Shown here: positions 18,642-27,848 of the stretch, piece after piece
How the letters are laid out: every line of letters begins with the position of its first letter
How positions within the stretch are numbered: position 1 is the first letter of the stretch
NCBI RefSeq assembly: GCF_040801785.1
Contig: NZ_CP161805.1
Location: 3,162,001 to 3,226,000 of the forward strand
Reading direction: 5' to 3'
Length of the DNA: 64,000 nt
Source of the DNA: Sulfitobacter sp. LCG007
GTDB lineage: Bacteria > Pseudomonadota > Alphaproteobacteria > Rhodobacterales > Rhodobacteraceae
Program-made: the position numbers and the translations under genes
The notes under the pieces: generated by a model
Database searches by the model: none
What the model saw: the letters and a program-made list of their open reading frames with translations, nothing else
Told to the model about the DNA's origin: nothing

Positions 18642-19694
18642 ATGCTGCTCGAGTCTCTTGATCTCGGCGTCGAAGCGCCAACCGTCCAGCTCCTGCTTGG
18701 CCTTCTGCTGGGGCTGACCTTCGGCATAGCGGCGCAGTGGTCCCGTTTCTGTCTGCGCCGCGCCATCGCGGGCGAACCGGCGGAACGCCGCAGCGCGGCT
18801 GGCGTGTGGGCGGCGGGTTTTGCCGTCGGCATCCTGGCATTGCAGTTGCTGACACTGGGAGGACTTGTCGACCTTGGCGGGCACCGCTGGCTGTCGCCAG
18901 ACCTGCCGATAATCGCGCTTGTGCTGGGCGGTATCGCATTCGGCGTCGGCATGGTCCTGACCCGCGGCTGCATCTCGCGCCTGACGGTCCTGTCGGCGGC
19001 GGGCAACCTGCGCGCGGCCATCGTGGTCACGCTTTTCGCGATCGTGGCCCATGCGACGCTCAAGGGGGTCCTTGCGCCGCTCCGCACGACGCTGACGGCC
19101 TACACCCTGCCCTCCCCCGTGGCGTCGCTGGCCGAACTGCCCGGAGGCCCGCTGGTCTGGGCGCTGGTCCTGGCCGCTCCGGCCCTGGTCTTCGCGCTGC
19201 GCTCGGACGTGCGCATTTCCCAACTGCTGCTCGGAGGTCTCATCGGGCTGCTCGCTGCATTTGGCTGGGCCGCGACCTCCGTGCTGCTGCTTGACGATTT
19301 CGACCCGCAGCCGGTACAGAGCCTCGCCTTTACCCTGCCGTGGAGCGACGGGCTGTTCTGGACCATCGCGTCAACCTCGATCCAGCCGGGTTTCGGCGTC
19401 GGACTGATCGGCGGCACATTGGGCGGCGCATTCCTTTCCGCCGCTTTTCGGGGTGAGCTGAGGCTTGAGAGCTTCCAGTCTCCCGCGCAGACCCTGCGTT
19501 ACGCGTCGGGCGCACTTCTGATGGGTGTCGGCGGCGTGCTGGCCGGTGGCTGCTCGGTCGGAGCGGGTCTGTCGGGCACCGCCACGCTGTCGGTCGCAGC
19601 GCTTGTCGTCCTGCTTTCCATCGTCGCCGGGGCCAAGGCGGCGCAGCTTGCCTTGGGACGGTCTTCCGCGCAGGGCAAGCCGCTGCCCGTCTGA
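18642..19694 (+). CDS. YeeE/YedE family sulfur-type membrane transporter
   Basis: Integral membrane protein of 350 aa with about 9-10 helices and two internally related halves. Each half has a Cys motif: GVGMVLTRGCISRLTVLS near residue 100 and GGVLAGGCSVGAGLSGTATL near residue 310. These Gly-Cys motifs are typical of YeeE/YedE (TsuA) proteins, which import thiosulfate or other sulfur species. The start MLLESLDLG has GAGG upstream. It is monocistronic and convergent with ogt. Confidence 0.85.
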   Translation: MLLESLDLGVEAPTVQLLLGLLLGLTFGIAAQWSRFCLRRAIAGEPAERRSAAGVWAAGFAVGILALQLLTLGGLVDLGGHRWLSPDLPIIALVLGGIAFGVGMVLTRGCISRLTVLSAAGNLRAAIVVTLFAIVAHATLKGVLAPLRTTLTAYTLPSPVASLAELPGGPLVWALVLAAPALVFALRSDVRISQLLLGGLIGLLAAFGWAATSVLLLDDFDPQPVQSLAFTLPWSDGLFWTIASTSIQPGFGVGLIGGTLGGAFLSAAFRGELRLESFQSPAQTLRYASGALLMGVGGVLAGGCSVGAGLSGTATLSVAALVVLLSIVAGAKAAQLALGRSSAQGKPLPV

Positions 19695-19698
19695 CGCA

Positions 19699-20154
19699 TC
19701 AGATCAGCAGGCCTGCCGCCCTTTCGTGACACAGGAGCGCGACCTTGGTCTCGATACCCCGACCTCCGGAATAGCCGGTGAGACCGCGTGCGCCCAGCAC
19801 CCGGTGGCAGGGGATGATCACCGGAATCGGATTGGCACCGCAGGCCTGACCCACCGCCTGCGGCGTGACGCCCAGTTCCTTCGCGATCTCGCCATAGGTC
19901 CGGGTTTCACCATAGGGGATGGCGGCGATGGCGTCGCACACATCCCGCTGGAAATCCGAGGCATCCACCCTGAGGGGCAGTTCGAAGGCCTCGCGCTCAC
20001 GCGCAGCATATTGAGCGATCTGCCGGGCGGCTTCGCGCAGGACCTCCGTCTCGTCATCCCCAGGTGCACTGCCCCACGTCACGCGAACGATTGCGCCGTC
20101 CTCGTCGAACAGGCGCAGGGTGCCGAAAGGGCTGAGGACAGAAACATGCGGCAT
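19699..20154 (-). CDS. ogt: Methylated-DNA--protein-cysteine methyltransferase
   Basis: Suicide DNA-repair protein of 151 aa that removes O6-alkyl groups from guanine. The acceptor Cys lies in PVIIPCHRVLGARG. The helix-turn-helix region YGEIAKELGVTPQAVGQACG inserts into DNA. The start MPHVSVLSPFG matches the short Ogt form without an Ada domain. It shares a 4-nt convergent gap with the YeeE gene and is read in the same direction as ileS. Confidence 0.93.
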   Translation of the reverse strand: MPHVSVLSPFGTLRLFDEDGAIVRVTWGSAPGDDETEVLREAARQIAQYAAREREAFELPLRVDASDFQRDVCDAIAAIPYGETRTYGEIAKELGVTPQAVGQACGANPIPVIIPCHRVLGARGLTGYSGGRGIETKVALLCHERAAGLLI

Positions 20155-20254
20155 GCAGTCAGCTTGCACGGACCGGCACACTGCGCCAAGCCGTATCTTG
20201 CGCCTTCCCGCAGGCAGGCGACGGCCCCGCGGGGCCGCCTCGCTCAATCCCGGG

Positions 20255-23200
20255 TCAATCCTCGCTCAGGGCTTCGTCGCAGCGTTCGCAGACGCCCGCG
20301 TGCGAATGGGTCCCCACATCCGGCAGCACCTTCCAGCAACGTGCGCATTTCTCGCCCTCCGCCTTCGAGAAGACCACCGCGACCCCCTGGCCCTCGGGAA
20401 AGGTGAAGGCGGTTTCCGGCGCTGCGCCATCCGTCACGGTGATCTGCGAGGTGATGCAGATGTCCTGGAATGGCAATGCCTGCAGAGTCTCGCGTAGGAC
20501 CGGCTCGGAGACATGCACGACCGGCGCCGCCTCCAGCGACGCGCCGATCACCTTCTCGGTGCGCGCCACTTCCAGCGCCGCCGTCACCACCCGCCGCGCC
20601 GACCGGATCCCCGCCCAGCGGGCCGCGAGATCGGAATCGCGCCATTCCGCCGGGGTGTCGGGGATGTCCTGAAGATGCACCGACCCTTGCTCGTCGGGAT
20701 AACGCGACAGCCAGACATCCTCCATCGTGAAGACAAGGATCGGCGCCAGCCAGGTCGTCAGGCGGTGGAACAGCAGGTCGAGCACCGTGCGCGCCGCGCG
20801 CCGCTGCGCGGTGTCGCCATCGCAATAAAGCGCATCCTTGCGGATGTCGAAATAGAAGGCCGACAGATCGACGGTCGCGAAGGTGAAGACCGCCTGGAAC
20901 ACCTCCTGGAAGTCGAACCGCGCGTAGCCGTCGCGCACCTTTTCGTCGAGTTCTGCCAGCCGGTGCAGCACCCAGCGCTCGAGCTCGGGCATGTCGGAAG
21001 GGTCGACCCGGTCGGCTTCCGAAAAATCGCCCAGCGATCCGAGCAGGAAGCGCAGCGTGTTGCGCAGGCGGCGATAGCTGTCGGCCACCCCTTTCAGGAT
21101 CTCCGGCCCGATGCGCTGGTCGACGGTGAAATCGGTCTGCGCCACCCAGAGCCGCAGGATATCGGCCCCGTACTGCTGCACCACCTTGTCGGGCGCGATG
21201 ATGTTGCCCAGCGACTTGGACATCTTCATGCCCTTCTCGTCAAGCGTGAAGCCATGGGTCACGACGTTGCGATAGGGCGCGCGGCCCATCGTCCCGCAGG
21301 CTTGGAGCAGCGAGGAGTGGAACCATCCCCGGTGCTGGTCGGTCCCTTCCATATAGACATCCGCGATGCCGTCCTCGGTGCCGTCCTCGCGGTCGCGCAG
21401 CACGAAGGCATGGGTGGAGCCGCTGTCGAACCAGACGTCGAGAATGTCGAAGACCTGATCGTATTCGGCCGGATCCAGTTCGGTTTGCGTCTTGGGATCG
21501 ACGACCCCCGAAAGGAAGCGCTCCTTCGCGCCGTCCTTGTACCAGGCGTCGGCCCCTTCAGCCTCGAACGCCTCGAGGATGCGCGCGTTGACCTCGTCAT
21601 TGCGCAGCAGATAATCCGCATCGTCGTGGCGGGCACCGACCTTCGTGAAGCAGGTCAGCGGCACGCCCCAGGCCCGCTGGCGCGAGAGCACCCAGTCGGG
21701 GCGGACTTCGATCATCGAATAGAGGCGGTTGCGCCCCGATTTCGGCGTCCATTGCACCAGCTCGTCGATGGAGCGCAGCGCGCGTTCGCGGATCGTCTCT
21801 CCATAGCTGTCCTGCCCGTCCCCCACGGCGCGGTCGATCGCCGCGAACCATTGCGGGCGGTTCAGACGGATGACCGGCGCCTTGGAGCGCCAGCTGTGCG
21901 CGTCGGAGATGGTGATGCGCTTCCGGGCAAGCAAACCGCCGACCGCAATCAGCCTGTCAATAACTGCGGCATTTGCCTTACCGGGCTTACCGTTATTCTC
22001 AACGACCTTTAGCCCGCCGAAGAATTTTAGATCTTCACGAAAACTCGAGTCATTGAGGACGTTGTAGGTCATCGGGAGGCTGTATTCGCGACCCAGTTGA
22101 TAGTCATCATCCCCATGACTTGGAGCGGTGTGAACGAAGCCTGTACCCGCGTCTGCGGTGACATGGTCGCCCGGCAGGAGCGGAACGTCGAAGTCCCACT
22201 CCCGATGTTCTTGATCTGCCCCGCGGAAAGGATGTGCGCAAACCAAATTAAGGCTTCTTATCTCGTCGGGGGTAAAGCTTTGAATCAGGGAAAGTCGAAC
22301 GCCGGCAGCGTCCGCGAAGTCCTCCGCAAGCTTAGATGCAATCAGAACCTTGTCGCCACGCTTAGGCTCTCTGTCGACGTGCTCAACAGACTCAACCTCA
22401 AACAATTCGTAGGTGTCTGAAAATGACGATGTCCCGTAAGCGATAGCGCGGTTCGACGGGATCGTCCAAGGCGTAGTTGTCCATATGACCACCGAAGCGC
22501 CTTCGAGTTCTGGAGCTTCCAGCGAATTACGGTGCGTGGAACGTGCGTCTTTGATTTGTCCTGCTAAGGTCTGCCTATCAGCGAGGATTGGAAATCTAAC
22601 CCAGATCGCGTCGGTCTGGCGGTCGTGGTATTCCACCTCCGCCTCGGCCAGCGCGGTCTTCTCGACCGGCGACCACATCACCGGCTTGGAGCCCTGATAG
22701 AGCGTCCCGTTCATCAGGAACTTCTGGAATTCCTCCGCGATCACCCGCTCGGCGTGGAAATCCATCGTGAGGTAGGGCTTGTCCCAGGTCCCGGTGATCC
22801 CCAGCCGCTTGAATTCCTCGCGCTGGATATCGACCCAGCCTTCGGCGAACTTGCGGCATTCCTGGCGGAAGTCGACGACGTCCACGTCGTCCTTGTCGCG
22901 CCCCTTGGCCCGGTACTGTTCCTCGATCTTCCACTCGATCGGCAGCCCGTGGCAGTCCCAGCCCGGCACATAACGCGCATCAAAGCCCATCATCTGGTGC
23001 GAGCGGACGATGAAATCCTTGATCGTCTTGTTCAGCGCGTGCCCGATGTGCAGGTGCCCGTTGGCATAGGGCGGCCCGTCATGCAGCGTGAAGGGCTTGC
23101 GCCCCTGCTTTTCCCGCAGCCGGTCGTAGACCCCGAGCTTTTCCCAGCGCGCCAGCCATTCGGGTTCGCGCTGCGGCAGGCCCGCGCGCATCGGAAAGTC

Positions 23201-23260
23201 GGTCTTCGGCAGGTTCAGCGTGTCTTTGTAATCAAGCTTGTCGGTCGTCTCGGCGCACAT
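20255..23260 (-). CDS. ileS: Isoleucyl-tRNA synthetase with atypical editing-domain segment
   Basis: Class I synthetase of 1001 aa that charges tRNA-Ile. HIGH box is PYANGHLHIGHALNK near residue 64 and KMSKS box is GMKMSKSLGN near residue 685. The editing (CP1) domain carries WTTTPWTIPSNRA and GTGFVHTAPSHGDDDY, so editing residues are present. A C-terminal zinc motif is visible (CARCWK and CERC). Residues about 214-445 are encoded by DNA (about 21925-22615) of distinctly lower GC, about 54% by hand count against 60-70% in sampled flanking lines, with codons such as CTA and AGG. The reading frame is intact throughout. This suggests a recombinational replacement of the editing domain. Confidence 0.97.
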   Translation of the reverse strand: MCAETTDKLDYKDTLNLPKTDFPMRAGLPQREPEWLARWEKLGVYDRLREKQGRKPFTLHDGPPYANGHLHIGHALNKTIKDFIVRSHQMMGFDARYVPGWDCHGLPIEWKIEEQYRAKGRDKDDVDVVDFRQECRKFAEGWVDIQREEFKRLGITGTWDKPYLTMDFHAERVIAEEFQKFLMNGTLYQGSKPVMWSPVEKTALAEAEVEYHDRQTDAIWVRFPILADRQTLAGQIKDARSTHRNSLEAPELEGASVVIWTTTPWTIPSNRAIAYGTSSFSDTYELFEVESVEHVDREPKRGDKVLIASKLAEDFADAAGVRLSLIQSFTPDEIRSLNLVCAHPFRGADQEHREWDFDVPLLPGDHVTADAGTGFVHTAPSHGDDDYQLGREYSLPMTYNVLNDSSFREDLKFFGGLKVVENNGKPGKANAAVIDRLIAVGGLLARKRITISDAHSWRSKAPVIRLNRPQWFAAIDRAVGDGQDSYGETIRERALRSIDELVQWTPKSGRNRLYSMIEVRPDWVLSRQRAWGVPLTCFTKVGARHDDADYLLRNDEVNARILEAFEAEGADAWYKDGAKERFLSGVVDPKTQTELDPAEYDQVFDILDVWFDSGSTHAFVLRDREDGTEDGIADVYMEGTDQHRGWFHSSLLQACGTMGRAPYRNVVTHGFTLDEKGMKMSKSLGNIIAPDKVVQQYGADILRLWVAQTDFTVDQRIGPEILKGVADSYRRLRNTLRFLLGSLGDFSEADRVDPSDMPELERWVLHRLAELDEKVRDGYARFDFQEVFQAVFTFATVDLSAFYFDIRKDALYCDGDTAQRRAARTVLDLLFHRLTTWLAPILVFTMEDVWLSRYPDEQGSVHLQDIPDTPAEWRDSDLAARWAGIRSARRVVTAALEVARTEKVIGASLEAAPVVHVSEPVLRETLQALPFQDICITSQITVTDGAAPETAFTFPEGQGVAVVFSKAEGEKCARCWKVLPDVGTHSHAGVCERCDEALSED

Positions 23261-23329
23261 CGGTTGCGTCCCTCGTCTCGTCTTCTGGATTCATGAAATC
23301 GGTCGGTGCGAGCGGCTCGAACACCTTGG

Positions 23330-23359
23330 CCCGGCGTCTCGCGTCTCAGAGCGCCGGGG
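23330..23359 (-). other. Leader hairpin upstream of ileS
   Basis: CCCGGCG-T-CTC pairs with GAG-CGCCGGG across a 9-nt loop with one bulged base. It falls inside the predicted ileS 5' leader, about 70 nt before the start codon. No tail of T residues follows. Confidence 0.45.
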
Positions 23360-23403
23360 ACGTAATTCGGATAATGATGGCTGCGGGGCATCGCATGCCC
23401 GCG

Positions 23404-23432
23404 CTTATAGGCGGCACCCCTTTCCGGAACAA
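23404..23432 (-). promoter_or_regulatory. Sigma70-like promoter of ileS
   Basis: On the minus strand: TTGTTC, a 17-nt spacer, then TATAAG. Transcription would start near 23397 and give a leader of about 135 nt before the ATG at 23260, which has AGGGA upstream. It is the best consensus promoter I found. Confidence 0.6.
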
Positions 23433-23550
23433 GCCAAAACGCCGTCCGACCCGGCCATGAAGCGCGCCCCGGCCACCGGGTTCTCCACCAGGCGCTTGCC
23501 GCTCGGCGCGCGCGCTCCGTACCGACCGGACCGGACCCGGCGAGCCGGCG

Positions 23551-24555
23551 TCACTCGGTCCTGTTGCGGTCGAAAAGACCGGTGAGGCTGCGTTTGACGA
23601 TGTCGCGGACCCGGGGCCGCGGGCGATAGGCGAAGGGAACGGGCCGGCAGACTTCGAGCGCGGCGACGCCGACCCGCGCGGTCAGCGCGCCGTTGACCAG
23701 GCCCTCACCGAAGCGCCGCGAGAGTCTGGCAAGGACGGTGCCGCCGAGGATCGGCTCGAGCATGTCATCCCCCGCCGCGACTGCGCCGGTGGCGACAAGA
23801 TGCGTCATCACCGCGCGCGCAAGCCGCCAGTTGCCGAGAGTGCCGGAGCGCCCGCCATAGATCTCGGCCACGCGCCGGATCATCCGGAGGTTGGAACTGA
23901 GTGCCGCCGCGACGTCCGCGAAGGCCAGCGGCACCAGTGCGGTGACGGCCGCCACCTGCCGCGCGGCTGCCTCGACCTCGCGCGTTGCCATCGTATCGAG
24001 CGGGCCGAGCAGTTCGGCCTCGGCAAGCCCCATGAGCCCCGCGGCATCAAGCTGGTCGCCCTTCAGCGACGTGAAGCGGTCTCGCCCCCAGCGCAGTTCC
24101 TCACGATGGCCGTAAAGGGATTCCAGCCGGTCCGTGACCGCGCGCGCCGCCTTGAGATCGCCCGAAACCAGTGCGGCGTCGGCCTCGCGCCGGATGCTGT
24201 CGATGCGCGCCAGACGTCCGAATCCCGCGATCTCGCGCGCGGCCAGCAGCAGGACCACCACCAGAAAGGCCGCGATCAGGGCCGTCACCGCGTAGCCCAG
24301 CAGCGGATAGCTTGCGATCAGCCCGGTGACGAAGCTCCATGCCGCGATCGAGACGATGGTTCCCACAAGCGCCGATGCAAGCCCCCAGAACCACTTGCCC
24401 AGCCGCGAGCGCCGATGCGCCGCAAGCCTCGCGGCAATCTGCATCGCCTCGCCGCGCGGCGCCGGGAGTTCGGTATCCGGCACCGGCGGCGCGTCTGCGA
24501 CAGTGACGTCGGGCTGCTCGCCCTCCACTTCGAAAAGGACCGGACCCCTAGCCAT
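23551..24555 (-). CDS. YcjF/DUF697 (TIGR01620) family membrane protein
   Basis: Inner-membrane protein of 334 aa. The cytoplasmic N-terminus ([13 protein letters not shown]) precedes two adjacent helices at about residues 60-85 and 90-115 ([20 protein letters not shown] and [19 protein letters not shown]). A C-terminal DUF697-like helical domain contains [20 protein letters not shown]. YcjF-type proteins accompany YcjX, as here, with one GNAT gene between. The start overlaps the GNAT 3' end by 8 nt. In E. coli ycjXF are envelope-stress genes linked to phage-shock control; the biochemical role is unknown. Confidence 0.85.
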   Translation of the reverse strand: MARGPVLFEVEGEQPDVTVADAPPVPDTELPAPRGEAMQIAARLAAHRRSRLGKWFWGLASALVGTIVSIAAWSFVTGLIASYPLLGYAVTALIAAFLVVVLLLAAREIAGFGRLARIDSIRREADAALVSGDLKAARAVTDRLESLYGHREELRWGRDRFTSLKGDQLDAAGLMGLAEAELLGPLDTMATREVEAAARQVAAVTALVPLAFADVAAALSSNLRMIRRVAEIYGGRSGTLGNWRLARAVMTHLVATGAVAAGDDMLEPILGGTVLARLSRRFGEGLVNGALTARVGVAALEVCRPVPFAYRPRPRVRDIVKRSLTGLFDRNRTE

Positions 24556-24994
24556 TCGCGCGCTCCCGTTGCCATTCAAGCCGTACATCGGGCAGCTGCG
24601 CATCGTTCAGCCGACCGTCGCTGCGCGAGACTTCGACGAAGCCGTTGCGCCGGTAGAAGCGCAGCGCCTTCGCATTGCGCTCGAAACTCCAAAGCCCGAG
24701 GCGCGGCGACTCTGTCTTGGCGGCCTCCAGCAATGCGGTGCCGATGCCGCGCGACTGGGCCTGCGGGACGAGGTAGAGCCCGTGGATCTCGGCTTCATCG
24801 CGCGCCAGAAAGCCAACGACCCGCGCGCCCTCGCGCGCCACTTTCACCCATCCCGCGTCGATCATGTCGCCTGCAAAACGAACTTCCTCGGCGCGGCTGT
24901 GAATCCGCGGGAGCCAGGGCAGCGCATCGTTGGCTGCCGACAGCACCTCTCCCACGGCGCCCGCGTCGAGCACCCGCGCGCGCGAGATCACCAC
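24548..24994 (-). CDS. GNAT family N-acetyltransferase
   Basis: Protein of 148 aa with the GNAT fold. The acetyl-CoA loop is [20 protein letters not shown] (Q-x-x-G-x-G/A) near residue 78, followed by [21 protein letters not shown], the usual motif B. It starts with GTG 5 nt after the ycjX-like stop and overlaps the YcjF-like gene. The substrate cannot be told from sequence. Confidence 0.88.
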   Translation of the reverse strand: MVISRARVLDAGAVGEVLSAANDALPWLPRIHSRAEEVRFAGDMIDAGWVKVAREGARVVGFLARDEAEIHGLYLVPQAQSRGIGTALLEAAKTESPRLGLWSFERNAKALRFYRRNGFVEVSRSDGRLNDAQLPDVRLEWQRERANG

Positions 24995-24999
24995 CCCGA

Positions 25000-26412
25000 T
25001 CAGAGCCTGTCCCCCAGCAGGAACTGCGCGGCCCTGTCGAGCCTTATGTGCGGCGGACCGTCACCCGGGCGCAAGGTCAGCGGCGCCGGCGCGAAGCTCA
25101 TCACGCGGTAATCCTCGTCAAGCCAGGCCTGCGCACCGCTGCGTGCCGGATTCAGCAGGTGGCTCGGGTCGTGCGGCAACTCGCCGGCGTAGAAAGCGGC
25201 GGGCTTGCCGGTCTCGAGCAGCGTTCCGCGCACCACATCAAGCGTCCCGCCCTCATGCGCGCGGGTTTCCTCGGTGGTGGCCCGCAGCGATGCGATCGAC
25301 ATGGCGGCGGTCTGTGCGCCGGCGAACCTGGCCCGGTCGCCGGCTTCCCGCAGCAGCGCCGTCATGACCGCCGTCAGGCGTTCGTGCTGGGTATGATGCA
25401 GGTGATCCGCCTTGGTCGCGGCAAAGAGGATCTTCTCGACCCGCCGCCCCATGAACAGCCTTCCGAGAAAGGCGTTTCGCCCGGGCCGGAACGCGCCGAG
25501 GATGTCCGCCATCGCCGCGCGCAGATCCTCGACCGCCCTGGGGCCCTTGTGGATCGCCCCCAGGGCGTCGACCAGCACGACCTGCCGGTCGATCCGGGCG
25601 AAATGATCGCGGAAGAACGGCTTGACCACCTGCCGCTTGTAGGCCTCGTAGCGCCGCTCCATCTCGCGGCGCAGCGAACCGCGCGGCGCGCCTCCGGCCG
25701 GCAGGGGCGCGAAGGTCAGGACGGGTGAACCGGCCAGGTCGCCAGGCAGCAGGAAACGGCCGGGCGTGCAATCGGAATAGCCGGCATCGCGCGCAGCCAG
25801 GAGATAGGCGGTGAAACTCTCGGCCAGTCGCCTTGCCTTCTGCTCCTCGAGATCGGCTTCACCATCTGATTGGCCGACGACTGCAAGGTATTCCGCAGCC
25901 TCTTCCCGAGCGCGGATACGCGTCAGGACGTCGGTGGACCACTCGGAATATGTCTTCTCCATCAGGCCCAGGTCGAGCAACCACTCCCCGGGGTAGTCCA
26001 CGATGTCGATATGAACCGTCCGCGGTCCCTGCAGCCCCGAGAGCAGACCGCCCCGCCGCACCCTGAGCGACAGGCGAAGCTCGGAAATCGTGCGGGTGCT
26101 TTCCGGCCAGCGCGGGTCGCGCGCGGTCAGATCGCCCAGATGGCCTTCGTAGTCGAAGCGCGGCACGGTATCGTCGGGCTGGGGTTGCAGATAGGCGGCC
26201 TCGATGCGCCCTTCGGCGGCGGCGGCCAGTTGCGGCATCCGCCCGCGGTCCAGCAGGTTGGCCACAAGCGACGTGATGAAGACTGTCTTGCCCGCGCGCG
26301 CCAGACCGGTCACACCCAGCCGAACGACAGGTTCAAACAGCGTTTCGCTTACCGTATCCTGCACCGTTTCGACCTGCCGCAGGACGGAATCGGCAATCGC
26401 TGAAATGACCAA
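25000..26412 (-). CDS. YcjX-like (DUF463) P-loop NTPase
   Basis: Protein of 470 aa of the YcjX family. Walker A is [20 protein letters not shown] near residue 35, and [17 protein letters not shown] is the DxxG-type segment. [16 protein letters not shown] and [11 protein letters not shown] (a NKxD-like element) support GTP binding. There is no suitable ATG; a TTG with GAGGAG 10 nt upstream gives [19 protein letters not shown], the usual family beginning. The frame runs open to 27000 but that part is antisense to truA. It leads the ycjX-GNAT-ycjF operon. Confidence 0.88.
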   Translation of the reverse strand: MVISAIADSVLRQVETVQDTVSETLFEPVVRLGVTGLARAGKTVFITSLVANLLDRGRMPQLAAAAEGRIEAAYLQPQPDDTVPRFDYEGHLGDLTARDPRWPESTRTISELRLSLRVRRGGLLSGLQGPRTVHIDIVDYPGEWLLDLGLMEKTYSEWSTDVLTRIRAREEAAEYLAVVGQSDGEADLEEQKARRLAESFTAYLLAARDAGYSDCTPGRFLLPGDLAGSPVLTFAPLPAGGAPRGSLRREMERRYEAYKRQVVKPFFRDHFARIDRQVVLVDALGAIHKGPRAVEDLRAAMADILGAFRPGRNAFLGRLFMGRRVEKILFAATKADHLHHTQHERLTAVMTALLREAGDRARFAGAQTAAMSIASLRATTEETRAHEGGTLDVVRGTLLETGKPAAFYAGELPHDPSHLLNPARSGAQAWLDEDYRVMSFAPAPLTLRPGDGPPHIRLDRAAQFLLGDRL

Positions 26413-26544
26413 GACGTGTTCGCTCCTCGGACGTCGCGTCGTGAATACATATGACGTGGCTCCCGCGCTTGCCAGCCCGTAGCGCCCTCGCCTCGGTGAA
26501 GGCAAGGTTTGACGGCGCATTGCGGGCAGGCTAGGGGCAGCCTC

Positions 26545-27393
26545 ATGCCCCGCTATGCGCTCATGGTCGAATATCACGGCGGCCCGTTTGCCGGATGGCA
26601 GCGCCAGCAGGCGCAGCCATCGGTTCAGGGCGCGATCGAGACAGCGCTGGGGCGGCTTGAACGGCATGACCATGTGATCGCCGCGGCGGGACGCACGGAC
26701 GCGGGCGTCCACGCCCTGGCACAGGTCGCCCATTGCGACATGGAACGCGACTGGGATCCCTTCCGCCTGTCGGAGGCGCTCAACTTCCACCTCAAGCCCG
26801 CGCCCGTGGCCATACGCGACTGCGCCAGGGTCGACGACGACTGGCACGCGCGCTTCTCGGCGCGCGAGCGGCGCTACCTGTTCCGCCTGCTCATGCGACG
26901 GGCGCCCGCGACGCACCAGGCGGGACTGGTATGGCAGGTCAAGCATGAGCTGGACGTGGACGCGATGCAGGCCGCGGCGGCGCATCTCGTGGGCCGGCAC
27001 GACTTCACCACGTTCCGTTCAAGCGAATGCCAGGCCGAGAGCCCGGTCAAGACACTCGACCGGCTCGATGTCCGCCGCGAAGAGACGGCGCAGGGGCCGG
27101 AAATCCACTTCGACGTGCGCGCGCGCTCGTTCCTTCACAATCAGGTCCGCAGTTTCGTGGGAACGCTGGAACGCGTCGGCGCAGGCGCCTGGCATCCTGA
27201 CGATGTCCGCGGCGCGCTTGCCGCCCGCGACCGCGCGGCCTGCGGGCCGGTCTGCCCGCCCCACGGACTGTATCTTGCCGGGGTCGCCTACGAGAATGAT
27301 CCGTTCGCAGCCTTACGGCCTGTGGATATGACTCGGGACAAGCGTGTTGCGGGACATTCCGTAACGTTAAAGCACCGCAACACGCATGCGTAA
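26545..27393 (+). CDS. truA: tRNA pseudouridine synthase A
   Basis: Enzyme of 282 aa that makes pseudouridine 38-40 in tRNA anticodon arms. The catalytic Asp is in [17 protein letters not shown] near residue 52. [20 protein letters not shown] and the [20 protein letters not shown] segment are characteristic. The start [20 protein letters not shown] is canonical. The protein runs about 25 residues past the usual TruA end near [13 protein letters not shown]. The tail is basic ([20 protein letters not shown]) and lies where base composition changes. Confidence 0.94.
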   Translation: MPRYALMVEYHGGPFAGWQRQQAQPSVQGAIETALGRLERHDHVIAAAGRTDAGVHALAQVAHCDMERDWDPFRLSEALNFHLKPAPVAIRDCARVDDDWHARFSARERRYLFRLLMRRAPATHQAGLVWQVKHELDVDAMQAAAAHLVGRHDFTTFRSSECQAESPVKTLDRLDVRREETAQGPEIHFDVRARSFLHNQVRSFVGTLERVGAGAWHPDDVRGALAARDRAACGPVCPPHGLYLAGVAYENDPFAALRPVDMTRDKRVAGHSVTLKHRNTHA

Positions 27394-27848
27394 CTACGGG
27401 TTGCACGCCCTTGAAATGTTTGGGTGTGCCGCAGCGTAAGGTTGGGCGCGGCCAGCGCGCGGCGCGGACAAGCAGGCGTAGCGTTTCGCGTTACGCCAAC
27501 CGCGCTTTTCCTTACATGCACACGAAGGCGGTGTTATCCCAGAAATTCAAGTCAGGATTGCAGTTTCGCCACATTCGGCTGATTGGATCCGTCGGCCTGT
27601 GGACAAGTCAGAAATGGCAGACCGGATCCCCAGGATCTCCGGCCTGCCGTGACTGATTACCCGCGCCGGAGATTTCCGACCACAAGGCCCGGTTCGACCT
27701 CTGATCCGCAAACCCGGCAGTCGCGCCATTGAACTCAGCGTGACAGACGGTTCCGGACCGGTTTTCGCCGCTACCGGTGGACATACGGCTCAGGGTTCAA
27801 AGAAGTTTCACCGAAATGAGACGTTTTTCGGGCATTGTCTTCCCCGTC
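27394..27848. other. Gene-free convergent gap with nested dyads
   Basis: Between truA and the anti-sigma gene, which converge, lie 455 nt without a credible protein gene. It contains GGCGTAGCG-TTTCG-CGTTACGCC (27475-27497), an imperfect stem at 27616-27648 built on CCGGATCC/GGATCTCCGG, and TTGAAC (27729-27734) with GTTCAA (27795-27800) enclosing ACCGGT-N10-ACCGGT (27757-27778). Convergent gaps of this size are unusual here; a structured RNA or gene remnant is possible. Confidence 0.45.
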
